Made by a program: the position numbers and the translations under genes | Part shown: one piece after another, positions 51,487 to 60,685 of the stretch | Layout of the letters: the number at the start of each line of letters is the position of its first letter | How positions within the stretch are numbered: position 1 is the first letter of the stretch | The notes under the pieces: generated by a model | The model's input: the letters and a program-made list of their open reading frames with translations, nothing else | What the model was told of the DNA's origin: nothing | Database searches by the model: none | Assembly: GCF_011059185.1 (NCBI RefSeq) | Contig: NZ_JAALFE010000017.1 | Coordinates: 26,242 to 90,241, forward strand | Length of the DNA: 64,000 nucleotides | Reading direction: 5' to 3' | Source: Paragemmobacter kunshanensis | Lineage (GTDB): Bacteria; Pseudomonadota; Alphaproteobacteria; Rhodobacterales; Rhodobacteraceae

Positions 51487-53326
51487 CAGCCCGCTCGACC
51501 CCGAAAACCGCGCGCTTTACGGCGAAATCCTGCGCGCCCCGCCGGGATACGAGGTCGATATGGCCTTGGCCACGACCTATTCGCTGGATTTCGAGACCGC
51601 TCTGGTGATCCCCGCGACGATGGCCTTTCAGGCGGCCGAAAGCCGGGCGCAGGTGCTGGACACGCCCTTGGCGCTTCTGGACGGGCTGGAGCGGCTGGCC
51701 GAGCGCGTGGCGATCTTCTGCGAGGCCGGGCGCATCGCTGCCCAACCCCGCGCCGCCAACCGCCTGACCGCGCTCTTGGAAGACACTGTGACCGAAGTGC
51801 TCGCCCCACAAGGTGGCGCGTTTCACCCCAAGATCTGGGTGCTGCGCTTTGTGCCACTGACCGGCACCGGGCCGATCCGACTGCGCCTTGCGATCCTGTC
51901 GCGCAACCTGACGACCGACCGCAGCTGGGACCTGTCGCTGTCGCTGGACGGCGAGGTGAGCGAAGCGGCGCAAGCCGATAACGCCCCGATTTCCGCCCTT
52001 CTCCGTGCCCTGCCCGGCCTTGCGCGGGGACGACCGACACCAGCCCGCAACCGCAAGATCGCCGAGGCGCTGGCCCGGGACGTTGATCGCACGGTCTGGG
52101 CCCTGCCCGAAGGCAGTAGAAAGCTCCGCTTTGCGGTCAACGGGTTGGGGAAGCCCACGTTCCGGCCAAAGGTCGGCAAGGCCATGGGCATCATCTCGCC
52201 CTTCCTGTCGCCCGATGCACTGGTCCAATTGACCAAGGGCCTTGACCCCACTGAGTGCTGGCTCCTGAGCCGGTCCGAGGAACTGGTGCAGATACCGCCG
52301 GAGGTGCTGGCCCGTTTCGGGCAGGTGATGGTTCTCGACGATCTGGCCGAAACGGAAGATGGCGAGGAGTCAGAAGCGGCGTCCGCGGCTCTGGGCCTTC
52401 ATGCCAAGGTCTTTGTGACCGAACGCTACCCAAGGCCTGAGTCGACCACGGACCTGACCGTCGGATCGGGCAACGCCACGGCCGCCGCCCTGCTGAACGG
52501 CAGCAACGTTGAGGTCTTTGCCACCCTTTCCGGCCCCTCCCGCCGGATGGGGTGGGCTGCAGACCACATCGCGCCTGAACGGCTGGGCCGGTTCCTGCGG
52601 CCATGGCAGCCCCCGACAACGACCGCCGCCCCTGATCCCGCCATAGCGGCCGAAGCGCGGCTTGATGAGGTACGCAAGGCACTGGCGGCGGCCGACCTGA
52701 CTTTGCGCTGCACTCCGGCCGAAGACGGGCGGATCGGCCTGACCCTGACCGCACGCGGCAGCGTAGCCCTCCCCGTCACTCTGCGGGCAGAGCTTTGGCC
52801 ACTGACCCTTGGCCCAAACCAAGCCCTGACGCTGACAGCGGCCCTCGGCCGCACTGGCCTGCATCTCGGCCAGTTCGCCCTCGCCGATGTAACGCGCTGG
52901 CTGGGGCTTCGCCTCACCGATCTGGAAACCGGGGCAGAGATGGTCTTCACCCTCGGCACCACGCTCAAGGACCTGCCCGAGGCGCGCACCGCCGAAATCC
53001 TGCGCAGCATCATCGAGAACCGCGAGGCCTTCCTGCGCTATATCCGCCTGCTGCTGGGCGATCCGCAGACGGCGGGCCAGATCATCCTGCAAGGCGGCAA
53101 GGGCGGTTTCCTGGGCTTTGCAGGCTTTGCCGACGATACCCCGATCCTTGAGGACATGGTGCGTTCGCTTTCAGGCGACGGCCGCCGCCTGCGCGATATC
53201 GAACGGCTGATGTCGCGGCTGGGCGATGCCAAGGGCGCGGATGGGGAACCGGTCATCCCGCCGCGCTTTGCGGCACTGTGGGAAGTGTTCCGCAGCGTCC
53301 TGCCAAAGGAGGCGCGCCGTGGCTGA
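51476..53326 (+). CDS. Phospholipase D-like (HKD) nuclease domain protein
   Basis: A 616-residue protein with two PLD half-sites. The first is GGAFHPKIWVLRF (about residue 117) with RLAILSRNLTTDRSWDLSLS; the second is LGLHAKVFVTERY (about 308) with LTVGSGNATAAALLNGSNVE. Both have the H-x-K pair and the downstream S/G-N motif of the PLD nuclease superfamily. The C-terminal half (from about 400) is beta-rich and unassigned. Start 51476 lies within the DUF6361 gene. In defence operons such proteins act as nucleases with a partner helicase. Confidence 0.88.
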   Translation: MPSDSPLDPENRALYGEILRAPPGYEVDMALATTYSLDFETALVIPATMAFQAAESRAQVLDTPLALLDGLERLAERVAIFCEAGRIAAQPRAANRLTALLEDTVTEVLAPQGGAFHPKIWVLRFVPLTGTGPIRLRLAILSRNLTTDRSWDLSLSLDGEVSEAAQADNAPISALLRALPGLARGRPTPARNRKIAEALARDVDRTVWALPEGSRKLRFAVNGLGKPTFRPKVGKAMGIISPFLSPDALVQLTKGLDPTECWLLSRSEELVQIPPEVLARFGQVMVLDDLAETEDGEESEAASAALGLHAKVFVTERYPRPESTTDLTVGSGNATAAALLNGSNVEVFATLSGPSRRMGWAADHIAPERLGRFLRPWQPPTTTAAPDPAIAAEARLDEVRKALAAADLTLRCTPAEDGRIGLTLTARGSVALPVTLRAELWPLTLGPNQALTLTAALGRTGLHLGQFALADVTRWLGLRLTDLETGAEMVFTLGTTLKDLPEARTAEILRSIIENREAFLRYIRLLLGDPQTAGQIILQGGKGGFLGFAGFADDTPILEDMVRSLSGDGRRLRDIERLMSRLGDAKGADGEPVIPPRFAALWEVFRSVLPKEARRG

Positions 53327-56300
53327 CGCCCGTTTTGACCCCGGCCCCGCCCTGGCCCCGCTGAAAGCCTTCCAAAGGGCCACGGTGGATCATGTCTGCC
53401 GCCGCCTGCTGACCGACCCCGACGCCACGCGCCAGTTCCTCGTGGCGGACGAGGTGGGCTTGGGCAAGACCATGGTCGCCCGCGGCGTGATCGCCCGCAC
53501 GATTGAGGCGCTGTGGGACAAGGTCCCGCGCATCGACATCATCTATGTCTGCTCGAACGGCGCCATCGCCGCACAGAACCTCGCCCGGCTGAACGTGATG
53601 GAGCGCGAGGCGCAGGTGCTGCCGACACGGCTGACCCTGCTGCCTTTGGTGCTGGGCGGGGAAAACAGTCTGCGCCACAACCGGGTGAACTTCATCAGCC
53701 TGACACCGGGCACGACTTTTGACCTGAAATCTTCGAGCGGTTGGGCGCGGGAACGGGCGCTGATCCTGCGGCTTCTGGAAGGGCAGCTGGCCTACCCAAA
53801 GGGCGCGATCCGACTGTTTCAGGGCTGGTCAGGCGAACCGGGCTGGGAACGAGAGCGCGCGCGTGTTGCGACCGAAACCGTTGATCCAGAAATCGCAGCC
53901 CGGTTCCAGATGGCCGTGGCCAACAGCCCCGGACTGACCGCGCGGATCGATGACCTTTGCGCCGAGGTCGCCCAGCGTCGCAACGTAGAGGGCGACCTGC
54001 GCCAGGCCTGCACCGCCCTGATCGGCGAACTGCGTGGGATGCTGGCGCAAGCCTCAGTCCAGTCGCTTGAACCTGACCTCATCATTCTCGACGAATTCCA
54101 GCGCTTTCACGATCTGCTGCATGGCGACAGCGAAGCCGCCGATCTGGCGCGGGAGTTGTTCAACCATGTCGACGGCGCGGGCAACACCGCCAAGACCCTG
54201 CTTTTGTCCGCGACGCCCTACCGGATGCTGACACTGGCAAGCGATGCGCCCGAGGAGGGCGATCATCACCGCGATTTCCTCGACGTGCTGGAATTCCTGT
54301 TTGGAGCCGAGGATGGCAAACGCCGCCGCGACGAGATTGCGTTGGAGATGCGCCGTTTTCGTCAGGCGATGCAGGCCCTGCCCGCAGGGTTTGAGAACGC
54401 CCGCGCCCTGCGCGAGGGAATCGAAGGCCAGTTGCGCCGTGTCATCGCCCGCACCGAACGCGTGGCCGAGACGGCGGATCGCGACGCCATGATCCGCGAA
54501 CTCCGCCACGAACTTGACGTGACCGCGCCCGACCTGATCGAGGCGCGCACAATAGCGGCCGTGGCCGCCGCCGCCGGGGCACCGGGCACCGTGGACTACT
54601 GGAAATCCTCGCCCTGGCTTCTGAACCTGATGCGCGGCTACAAACTGGCCGACCTATTGAAGGAACAGGCCAAGTCTCCCTCGCCCGCCCTTCGATCGGC
54701 CATGAAAGCCGCGATCCCTTTGCAGATCGATCCGCAGACGGTCGAAAGCTATGCTCCGCTTGCCCCCGCCAATGGCCGTATGCGCAAACTGGCAGACCTC
54801 GCCTTCGCGAACGGCATGGCGCGCCGCCTTTGGATTGCGCCATCGCTGCCCTATTTCGGCACCAGCCGGCCTGTCAGCAAGATGCTGATCTTCTCGGAAT
54901 GGACGATGGTTCCCGACGCGATTGCCGGGTTCCTGTCCTATGAGGCAGAGCGGCAGATGGGCATGGGCAAGGGTCACACCTACACCGACCCGCCAACCAC
55001 CCGCCCCCTGCAGTTCCGCCGGGCGCAAGGTCGCCTTGCAGGCCTGAGGGCGTTGCAGCTCGTCATCCCCTCACCCCGTCTTGCGGCAATGGCCGATCCC
55101 CTGGCCTTGATGCGAGAGGAGGGTCCCTTTCCCGATCTCGACGCGCTGCGTCACGCTGCCTCCGCGCGCTTGCGGCCTCTGGCGCAAGACCTGACGGAAC
55201 AGAGCGCCGAAGCAGGCGAAGGCGGCTGGGATTGGAGCAGCCCCGCCGCCCTCGATGTTGTGAACCCTGACTTTGTCGCCTGGCTTGCAGGCTCTGGCCC
55301 GCGGGGAGAGGGGGACGAGGAAGCTTGGCCCGATCATCTGGCCGAACTGCTGCGGGCCGCCCGCCAGCCGATCGGGCAGAAGGACGTCGACCAGATCCTC
55401 GGCCATCTGGTGGATGTGGCGCTGGGCAGCCCGGCCACCTGCGCCCTGCGCGCCTTGTCACGTATCGCACCCACGCTGCCCTTGAATGATCTCGCGCTGC
55501 TGACGGCGGCGACGAAGGTCGGCATGGCCTTCAGGACATTGTTCAACCAGCCCGAAACCCAGGCTCTGCTGCGCGCTGAGGGGGATGTCTACTGGCGGGC
55601 AGTTCTGCGTCATGCGGCCGAACACGACCTGCAATCGGTTCTCGACGAATATGCCCATGTCTTATTGGAAGCCGAGGGCCAAGTCGGTCATCCGCCGGTC
55701 AAGGCCATAGGGGTTATCGCCGAACGGATGGCCGAGGCCCTGTCCTTGCGACCGGCCCAGATCGAACTGAACCACTACGCTCTCCAGCGTGGCCGAATCG
55801 TCCAGACCCACCCGATCACCCTACGCGGTCGCTTCGCCATGCGCCTTGCCCAGAAGGGGGAAGACGAGACCGGCGTGAACCGCACTGGTCTTGTCCGTAC
55901 GGCCTTCAACTCGCCGTTCAAGCCCTTTGTCCTCGCCTCGACCTCAGTCGGGCAGGAAGGTCTGGATTTTCATCCCTATTGCCACCGGATCGTCCACTGG
56001 AACCTCCCCGGTAACCCGATCGACATGGAGCAACGCGAAGGCCGGGTGCATCGCTACAAGAACCACGCTGTCCGCCTTAATCTGGTCGCAGGACAATCTC
56101 CGGCGGCGCTGGGCGGGCAGAATACTGATCCTTGGGCCGATATGTTCAGTGCTGCGCACGGAAACGCTGGGCGCTCTGGTGATCTTGAGCCTTTCTGGGT
56201 GCTCGACGGCCCCACCAAGGTCGAACGCCATATCCTGTCGCTCCCCTTCAGCCGTGAAGAGACGCGGCTCTCCTGGCTGAACCGTTCAGTGGCGCTATAC

Positions 56301-56417
56301 CGGCTGGCATTCGGTCAACCGCGGCACGACGATCTTCTCGCTTTGCTGGATCAGATGCGGGAGGAGATTGCGCCGGAGGCGCTGGCCCAACTGCAGATCA
56401 GCCTTCGCCCCGATTGA
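53319..56417 (+). CDS. SF2 (SNF2/DEAD-like) helicase
   Basis: A 1032-residue helicase. Start is GTG 53319, inside the PLD gene, with a strong AGGAGG 6 bp before it. Motif I is VADEVGLGKTMVARG (about residue 43); II is LIILDEFQRFHDLL (about 256); III LLSATPYRM (about 297). The helicase C-domain has FVLASTSVGQEGLDFHPYCH and MEQREGRVHRYKNHAVRL (about 905). The DEFQ box and the large insertion (about 430-800) resemble helicases of DISARM-like and other defence operons. Last gene of the operon. Confidence 0.9.
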   Translation: MADARFDPGPALAPLKAFQRATVDHVCRRLLTDPDATRQFLVADEVGLGKTMVARGVIARTIEALWDKVPRIDIIYVCSNGAIAAQNLARLNVMEREAQVLPTRLTLLPLVLGGENSLRHNRVNFISLTPGTTFDLKSSSGWARERALILRLLEGQLAYPKGAIRLFQGWSGEPGWERERARVATETVDPEIAARFQMAVANSPGLTARIDDLCAEVAQRRNVEGDLRQACTALIGELRGMLAQASVQSLEPDLIILDEFQRFHDLLHGDSEAADLARELFNHVDGAGNTAKTLLLSATPYRMLTLASDAPEEGDHHRDFLDVLEFLFGAEDGKRRRDEIALEMRRFRQAMQALPAGFENARALREGIEGQLRRVIARTERVAETADRDAMIRELRHELDVTAPDLIEARTIAAVAAAAGAPGTVDYWKSSPWLLNLMRGYKLADLLKEQAKSPSPALRSAMKAAIPLQIDPQTVESYAPLAPANGRMRKLADLAFANGMARRLWIAPSLPYFGTSRPVSKMLIFSEWTMVPDAIAGFLSYEAERQMGMGKGHTYTDPPTTRPLQFRRAQGRLAGLRALQLVIPSPRLAAMADPLALMREEGPFPDLDALRHAASARLRPLAQDLTEQSAEAGEGGWDWSSPAALDVVNPDFVAWLAGSGPRGEGDEEAWPDHLAELLRAARQPIGQKDVDQILGHLVDVALGSPATCALRALSRIAPTLPLNDLALLTAATKVGMAFRTLFNQPETQALLRAEGDVYWRAVLRHAAEHDLQSVLDEYAHVLLEAEGQVGHPPVKAIGVIAERMAEALSLRPAQIELNHYALQRGRIVQTHPITLRGRFAMRLAQKGEDETGVNRTGLVRTAFNSPFKPFVLASTSVGQEGLDFHPYCHRIVHWNLPGNPIDMEQREGRVHRYKNHAVRLNLVAGQSPAALGGQNTDPWADMFSAAHGNAGRSGDLEPFWVLDGPTKVERHILSLPFSREETRLSWLNRSVALYRLAFGQPRHDDLLALLDQMREEIAPEALAQLQISLRPD

Positions 56418-56498
56418 ACGCGTTCGTTTGCGGTTTGCGCGCGTTCCTGATCCTGCCCACCTACTATCCCGCTGATTTTGCACGCGGTTTTGGCCCGT

Positions 56499-56518
56499 TT
56501 GTTGACCTATTGTTGACC
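56499..56518. repeat. Direct repeat TTGTTGACC x2
   Basis: TTGTTGACC occurs at 56499-56507 and again at 56510-56518, 11 bp apart, so both copies face the same side of the helix. It lies 70 bp from the tRNA scar. This is the layout of integrase arm or accessory sites, but it could be a simple repeat. Confidence 0.5.
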
Positions 56519-56533
56519 CGCCGTGGAGACAGC

Positions 56534-56558
56534 AAAAAGCCCCGCGGTGAGGCGGGGC
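56534..56558 (-). terminator. Rho-independent terminator of an initiator tRNA (minus strand)
   Basis: GCCCCGC (56539-56545) and GCGGGGC (56552-56558) form a 7-bp stem with a 6-base loop. On the minus strand it is followed by TTTTT (56538-56534), so it is a standard intrinsic terminator for leftward transcription. It lies 28 bp beyond the tRNA 3' end at 56587, the usual place for a tRNA terminator, though no intact tRNA is present here. Confidence 0.85.
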
Positions 56559-56586
56559 GTAAGGCATTGTTTTCATTTGTAGAAAC

Positions 56587-56607
56587 TGGTTGCGGGGGCA
56601 GGATTTG
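56587..56607 (-). other. 3' end of initiator tRNA gene: integration (att) scar
   Basis: On the minus strand these 21 bases read CAAATCCTGCCCCCGCAACC plus a final A. This is the 3' half of the T-arm, the acceptor strand and CCA of alphaproteobacterial tRNA-fMet. Just upstream (56608 on) the sequence no longer matches tRNA, so anticodon and D arms are missing. With the terminator beside it, this is the duplicated tRNA end left by a tRNA-targeting integrase. The element should extend to higher coordinates, with the whole tRNA gene at its far end outside the window. Confidence 0.8.
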
Positions 56608-57137
56608 GCCTGTGCCGAACAGCGGTTGTCCTGGGCGGGCCAGCTATACGACGTACTCGTGGACCGACTTAGTCGCATCGGCCAAGGCAGCTTCCAAAGA
56701 TCAGTGTGATGTCTGCCGCTCCAAAGCATCTTGGGACCGTAAGCAAGTTATGGACATGGAGGACCTTGCTCCGATCATGTCAGATCTGCCACGCATCTCG
56801 CCGCTGTCTGCGAGTCCACCTACCCACCCTGCGGTCGCCGATACCAGCGCACATCAGGCGCGCGCGACTGACAAGGTCGACGCACCACTGAAAGGGGCCG
56901 TCATAGCGCGGATGCTGAGCGACTTGGCTGTTCTGCGCGATCCGGCGTGGGCACGCCTGGGGAAGCCGAGTTGGTTGACGTCCAAAAGGAAAGAGCTTGG
57001 CCGCAATTTCGTCGTATTGACCGTCACGCTCATCGCGACACGCTTTGCGCCAATACGAACCGAAAGCGCGGTCAACAATTGCTTTGAGAGGTGTATCCGG
57101 CCCATACCGTTCGTGTTGCGCACTGGAATGAGGTTTC
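56608..57137. other. Stretch without a supportable gene beside the att scar
   Basis: 530 bp between the tRNA scar and the membrane-protein gene at 57138. Long frames exist on both strands (for example 56414-57217 plus and 56780-57292 minus), but neither has a recognisable domain, a ribosome site or natural amino-acid composition, and the plus frame runs through the terminator and scar. It may hold decayed element sequence. Confidence 0.4.
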
Positions 57138-57905
57138 ATGTTCCACTCATTGCTACCTGCTCTGACCGCCACGGCTTTCGCCGGCTTGTCACTTTGCATT
57201 TGGCGATTGGCATATGAGTACAGCGATCTCGCCATTCTTGGGTTGGTACCTTTGGCGTTGGTAGTGTTCGTCGGAACATGGCCGGTCACCATGGACCCCT
57301 GGAAGGTCCAACTTCAGCTTGCACTCCGTGAAGACTCTCCTCTCAGTGCCCTGCTAACTGGTCGCATACGCAGTGCCATCCTTTCGACCCTTTTCACATT
57401 TGTCGCTGTCTGCCTGCTAGCGTGGCAATCGCTGGAGGCTTCGGCATTCGACTTCCTGGTCATGGGTGCTGTGTTCTTGCTATCGGGATGCCTGTTTTCG
57501 ATCATCGAGGGCCGTTCCCTCAGGCACTTCCATCAGCCCTTCGCACGGGCAATCTCGATTTCGTTGACAACTTGGCTGGCGGCTGTCCCCGCAACGATCA
57601 TCGTTGCAACCTATATCTGGTCTGAGGCTAAACAGCCCGGCGCCATGATTGACGCGACTCTGCAGGAGGCTGTGCAAATCGGTCTTTCGAATCTCCCGGA
57701 GAGAGGTGGGTGGATTGCCGCCTTCTTGGAGGTACCTTACGCCTATGAAGCTGCAAAGCTGTGGGGTGTGGTTCAGCTTCGGGAGTATCCGGCGGCAGGG
57801 GTCTTGTTCAGCCTCGACACGGCACTATTCGTCTTCGTCCTGTGCCGGACGGCCGTCATCCTCACGCTTTTCGTCAAGGTAAACGTAATATTGGAACGGG
57901 AGTGA
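57138..57905 (+). CDS. Multi-pass membrane protein, function unknown
   Basis: A 255-residue integral membrane protein with about five or six hydrophobic helices: near residues 7-24, 31-46, 78-95, 103-118, 132-152 and 225-245. A GAGG site precedes ATG 57138. No family was recognised. It overlaps the next gene by GTGA (57902-57905), so the two proteins are made together. Base composition is lower in GC than the nar or defence genes, in line with being element cargo. Confidence 0.7.
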   Translation: MFHSLLPALTATAFAGLSLCIWRLAYEYSDLAILGLVPLALVVFVGTWPVTMDPWKVQLQLALREDSPLSALLTGRIRSAILSTLFTFVAVCLLAWQSLEASAFDFLVMGAVFLLSGCLFSIIEGRSLRHFHQPFARAISISLTTWLAAVPATIIVATYIWSEAKQPGAMIDATLQEAVQIGLSNLPERGGWIAAFLEVPYAYEAAKLWGVVQLREYPAAGVLFSLDTALFVFVLCRTAVILTLFVKVNVILERE

Positions 57906-59629
57906 AGGTGGAAGTGAAGACTAAGACCTCCCGTTCGTCGCCTGACCTCGGTGTAGCAGAGCGTGCCAGCAAGGCGCAGACGGTCAGTTCAAGGCCGCCA
58001 AACCTGGCCCGGTGGTTCTGGGGATTCTTCTTCCTGATGGCGGCAATCACCTTGGCATTGGCAATATTAGCGGCCGCTCGCCTGTGGTATGTCCCTCCTA
58101 TCGCGAGAAGCGAGATCCCAGCCGACGATCGTCCTATGGCAAGTGCTCCCAGCGAGCACAGTGCGTCGGAACTGGATTCCAAGTTGAAAGACGCCAACAA
58201 GGTTGCCCTTGAGGCGGTGACAGAGCTGATTGATCCACTTCTCGATGGCGCCTACGCCCCAGTATACGAGGCGATCCCGATTTATGCGGACCATCATTAT
58301 TCGGTCTGGGGTGAATATGCTGAACTTGGCGCCGCGGCTCTAGGGGACGTTGGCGCAAAGTTGCAAGAGATGCTCTTTGACGGACTCGACAGCCGACTTC
58401 GTGTTGTCGGCCAAGACCTTGACCGACGGTTTGATTCATTGTTCGAAACGGAGCTTACGGCGTCCGTCAACGATGCTGGAATGTCCGACTTGGGCCCGCT
58501 CACCAAGCGCGCCATAGATAATGCAATATCACGGATGGCGATCACCGTGCCGGTCAGCACGGCAACTGCAATTGGCACGGCAGCCACGATCAAAGCAGTA
58601 GCATCGACGATGGCTAAGAAGATCGCCTCCAAACTTGCAGTCAAAGCGACCGCAAAAGCTGGAGGAAAATGGGCTGCTACAATTGGTGGAGCAGGCACAG
58701 GAGCACTTGCTTGCTCATGGACAGGCCCGGGTGCCGGGCTGTGCGCGGCCGTTGGCGGTGTCGGCGCGTGGTTGATTGCCGACTACGGCATTGTGAAACT
58801 TGACGAGTATTGGAATCGTACAGAGTTTGAGGCAGATCTCCGTGCAATGATCGACGAACAGAAGGCCGCTGACAAAGTGGCCTTGGCTCAGGCGCTAAAA
58901 GAGCGTGCCGAATCTGTACAGGGTGCGTCCAGCGAGATCGTTCAAGACTACGACTTTACGATCAGGGAACTTTCCGGCGTTGGAAACGCGGAAGTGTGTC
59001 GAGGTGTCGAGGAACTAAGAGCACGGTATGAGCCCCTGCGTATGAACCTTCGTGCCAGAACACCCGAAGTATTGGCGAACCTCCGGATCTCCATCAAAGA
59101 GAACTCAGGGGATCTTTCGCTGGGACCTATCGTCCGGGAGATGGAGGGAAACCTCAAGGCAGCAGCTTTCGTATCCGTCGGTGAGGTTCGGATACAGGGA
59201 AACCTTCCCGAGCACTTTCGTGCCGATAGGGACGTTTCTGGCTCCGTTTTCGTCGAGGGAGCACCTATCCCGTTTGCGCGCCGCCCCGCGTCCGAAATTA
59301 GGGGCTTCAACGTCAGCGTTGCTTCTGGAAAGCAAATAGGAGTTCACGAAACGCTGAACATCGGACTTTCCATCGAGCAGCACTTGAGAGTGCGGGGCAA
59401 TCGCTTCTTCGCTGGTTCCGTGGGGATCGATGCCTTTGAAGCCATCGGCACAGCAGATGGTCTTGACCATCGCGTCCAACAGCAACTGATGATCAGCAAC
59501 TACGCTAACGCTCAGAGGAGTGGTGAGTTCGCCGGCGCGGGTAAGGCCGCGGAGTCGACAGTCGATCTCTCGATTCGCCTGATCGCCAGCCCGCTCCCTG
59601 AACTGAAAGAGGTCGTGCACTGCCAATGA
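57902..59629 (+). CDS. Single-anchor protein with glycine/alanine-rich hydrophobic core, unknown function
   Basis: A 575-residue protein from GTG 57902. Residues about 38-58 (WFWGFFFLMAAITLALAILA) are an N-terminal membrane anchor. After an amphipathic region, residues about 215-300 hold alternating basic and small-residue hydrophobic stretches (ATAIGTAATIKAVASTMAKK; GGAGTGALACSWTGPGAGLC) that look like a membrane-inserting hairpin. A helical part (about 315-400) and a beta-rich C-terminus follow. I recognise no family. Pairing with a membrane protein gene suggests a joint envelope function. Confidence 0.65.
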   Translation: MKVEVKTKTSRSSPDLGVAERASKAQTVSSRPPNLARWFWGFFFLMAAITLALAILAAARLWYVPPIARSEIPADDRPMASAPSEHSASELDSKLKDANKVALEAVTELIDPLLDGAYAPVYEAIPIYADHHYSVWGEYAELGAAALGDVGAKLQEMLFDGLDSRLRVVGQDLDRRFDSLFETELTASVNDAGMSDLGPLTKRAIDNAISRMAITVPVSTATAIGTAATIKAVASTMAKKIASKLAVKATAKAGGKWAATIGGAGTGALACSWTGPGAGLCAAVGGVGAWLIADYGIVKLDEYWNRTEFEADLRAMIDEQKAADKVALAQALKERAESVQGASSEIVQDYDFTIRELSGVGNAEVCRGVEELRARYEPLRMNLRARTPEVLANLRISIKENSGDLSLGPIVREMEGNLKAAAFVSVGEVRIQGNLPEHFRADRDVSGSVFVEGAPIPFARRPASEIRGFNVSVASGKQIGVHETLNIGLSIEQHLRVRGNRFFAGSVGIDAFEAIGTADGLDHRVQQQLMISNYANAQRSGEFAGAGKAAESTVDLSIRLIASPLPELKEVVHCQ

Positions 59630-59698
59630 GCAGCAGAGATGAGTTGGCGTCCACTGCCTGTACACAGCGTAGGCCTCTGCCACTCCAACAAATGTCGG

Positions 59699-60685
59699 TC
59701 ATGCTTGGGGCTTGCCCACCTGCATAATCATCAACGGCGCGTCATCTTCGGCCTCGGCCAGCTCGATATAGCTTCGAGCAGAGATTCCTTGCAGACCTAG
59801 GTGGTCAACAAGGCTAGGCAGGCTAGCAACGCGGTGGCGCGTTTCCGAGAGTGTGACTGCTACATCACGTGCGTTCTGATCAGCTGCTTCCGTCCCACCG
59901 ACGCGTCCAACCAGAAGGTCTGCGGGCATTTCCTTCGTTAGCTGCATGAGCTTCTTAAACTGGCGAGATGCCTGATCCTTTGCCGCTATCGGTTCGTCAA
60001 GAAGGAAAAGAGCCTTGATTTGTGCACCACCAGTGACCGCCATTCCGTCGAGCAGCAGTCTGAGGCTATCGATTGGGATTGCCTCCCGCGTGTAGAGCAG
60101 CTTCACTCTATTGTGCATGGCATCAAAGGTTTCGTGCAGAACCTGCTCGGCCTCAGTCAGGAGTGGCCTTCGATCGACGCGCACCGCGGCGCCGTCTACG
60201 CGTTCAATTCGGTTGGTCGCCCTTTCGAGCAGCTGTTGAAGTTCATATGCGCGCCATTCGTCCCGGAAGGCGAGGACGCTATCGTGTGTGGACTGAACGT
60301 CGCGGCGCAGCTTCTCTAGCCGCTGACAGACGATCGCCGTGCCAGCGGCGCTGACTCCGAGGCTCGCTATCGACCCTGCCAGAGTTGCCACCTGCAAACC
60401 CTGCATGACACCAAGCATCGACTGCATCACGTCGATACGACGCTTGATCTGTTCATTCTGGACGACGCTGATAGCACCCGTGACCAAGGAACCTGCTGAG
60501 GTGACGCCCGTCAAGGACGAGAGAACCGAGCCCAGCGGTTGTATGGCTGAGAATGCGCCCGTTTCCTGCAGGTGAGCCACAATGCCACCACCGTTCGCAT
60601 TGATCAGCAGCGCTCCTCGGCGGATCAGCTTTCCCGCCTCCCACATTGCTTGCAGTTCTGGTGGGACGACAAACGAATAGGTCAT
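59699..60685 (-). CDS. Helical protein with hydrophobic hairpin, unknown function
   Basis: A 328-residue protein beginning MTYSFVVPPELQAMWEAGKL. Residues about 45-125 contain hydrophobic, glycine- and alanine-rich helices (GSVLSSLTGVTSAGSLVTGA; GLQVATLAGSIASLGVSAAG) followed by a coiled-coil-like part (CQRLEKLRRDVQSTHDSVLA). The rest is soluble and helical. This plan is like helical membrane-active toxins and phage-defence effectors, but no family is recognised. Its start overlaps the stop of the upstream gene by ATGA. Confidence 0.65.
   Translation of the reverse strand: MTYSFVVPPELQAMWEAGKLIRRGALLINANGGGIVAHLQETGAFSAIQPLGSVLSSLTGVTSAGSLVTGAISVVQNEQIKRRIDVMQSMLGVMQGLQVATLAGSIASLGVSAAGTAIVCQRLEKLRRDVQSTHDSVLAFRDEWRAYELQQLLERATNRIERVDGAAVRVDRRPLLTEAEQVLHETFDAMHNRVKLLYTREAIPIDSLRLLLDGMAVTGGAQIKALFLLDEPIAAKDQASRQFKKLMQLTKEMPADLLVGRVGGTEAADQNARDVAVTLSETRHRVASLPSLVDHLGLQGISARSYIELAEAEDDAPLMIMQVGKPQA

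Noticed and set aside
44583..56417. Naming the operon DISARM because of the PLD protein and helicase
   Set aside because: No DUF1998 (DrmB) and no methyltransferase are present, and the AddAB-like pair and DUF6361 are not DISARM parts.
56414..57217. 267-codon plus-strand frame after the SF2 helicase
   Set aside because: It runs through the tRNA terminator and tRNA 3' fragment, has no ribosome site of note and no recognisable domain.
56780..57292. 170-codon minus-strand frame resembling a transposase by position
   Set aside because: No catalytic DDE pattern or transposase motif could be read, and it overlaps the start of the membrane-protein gene.
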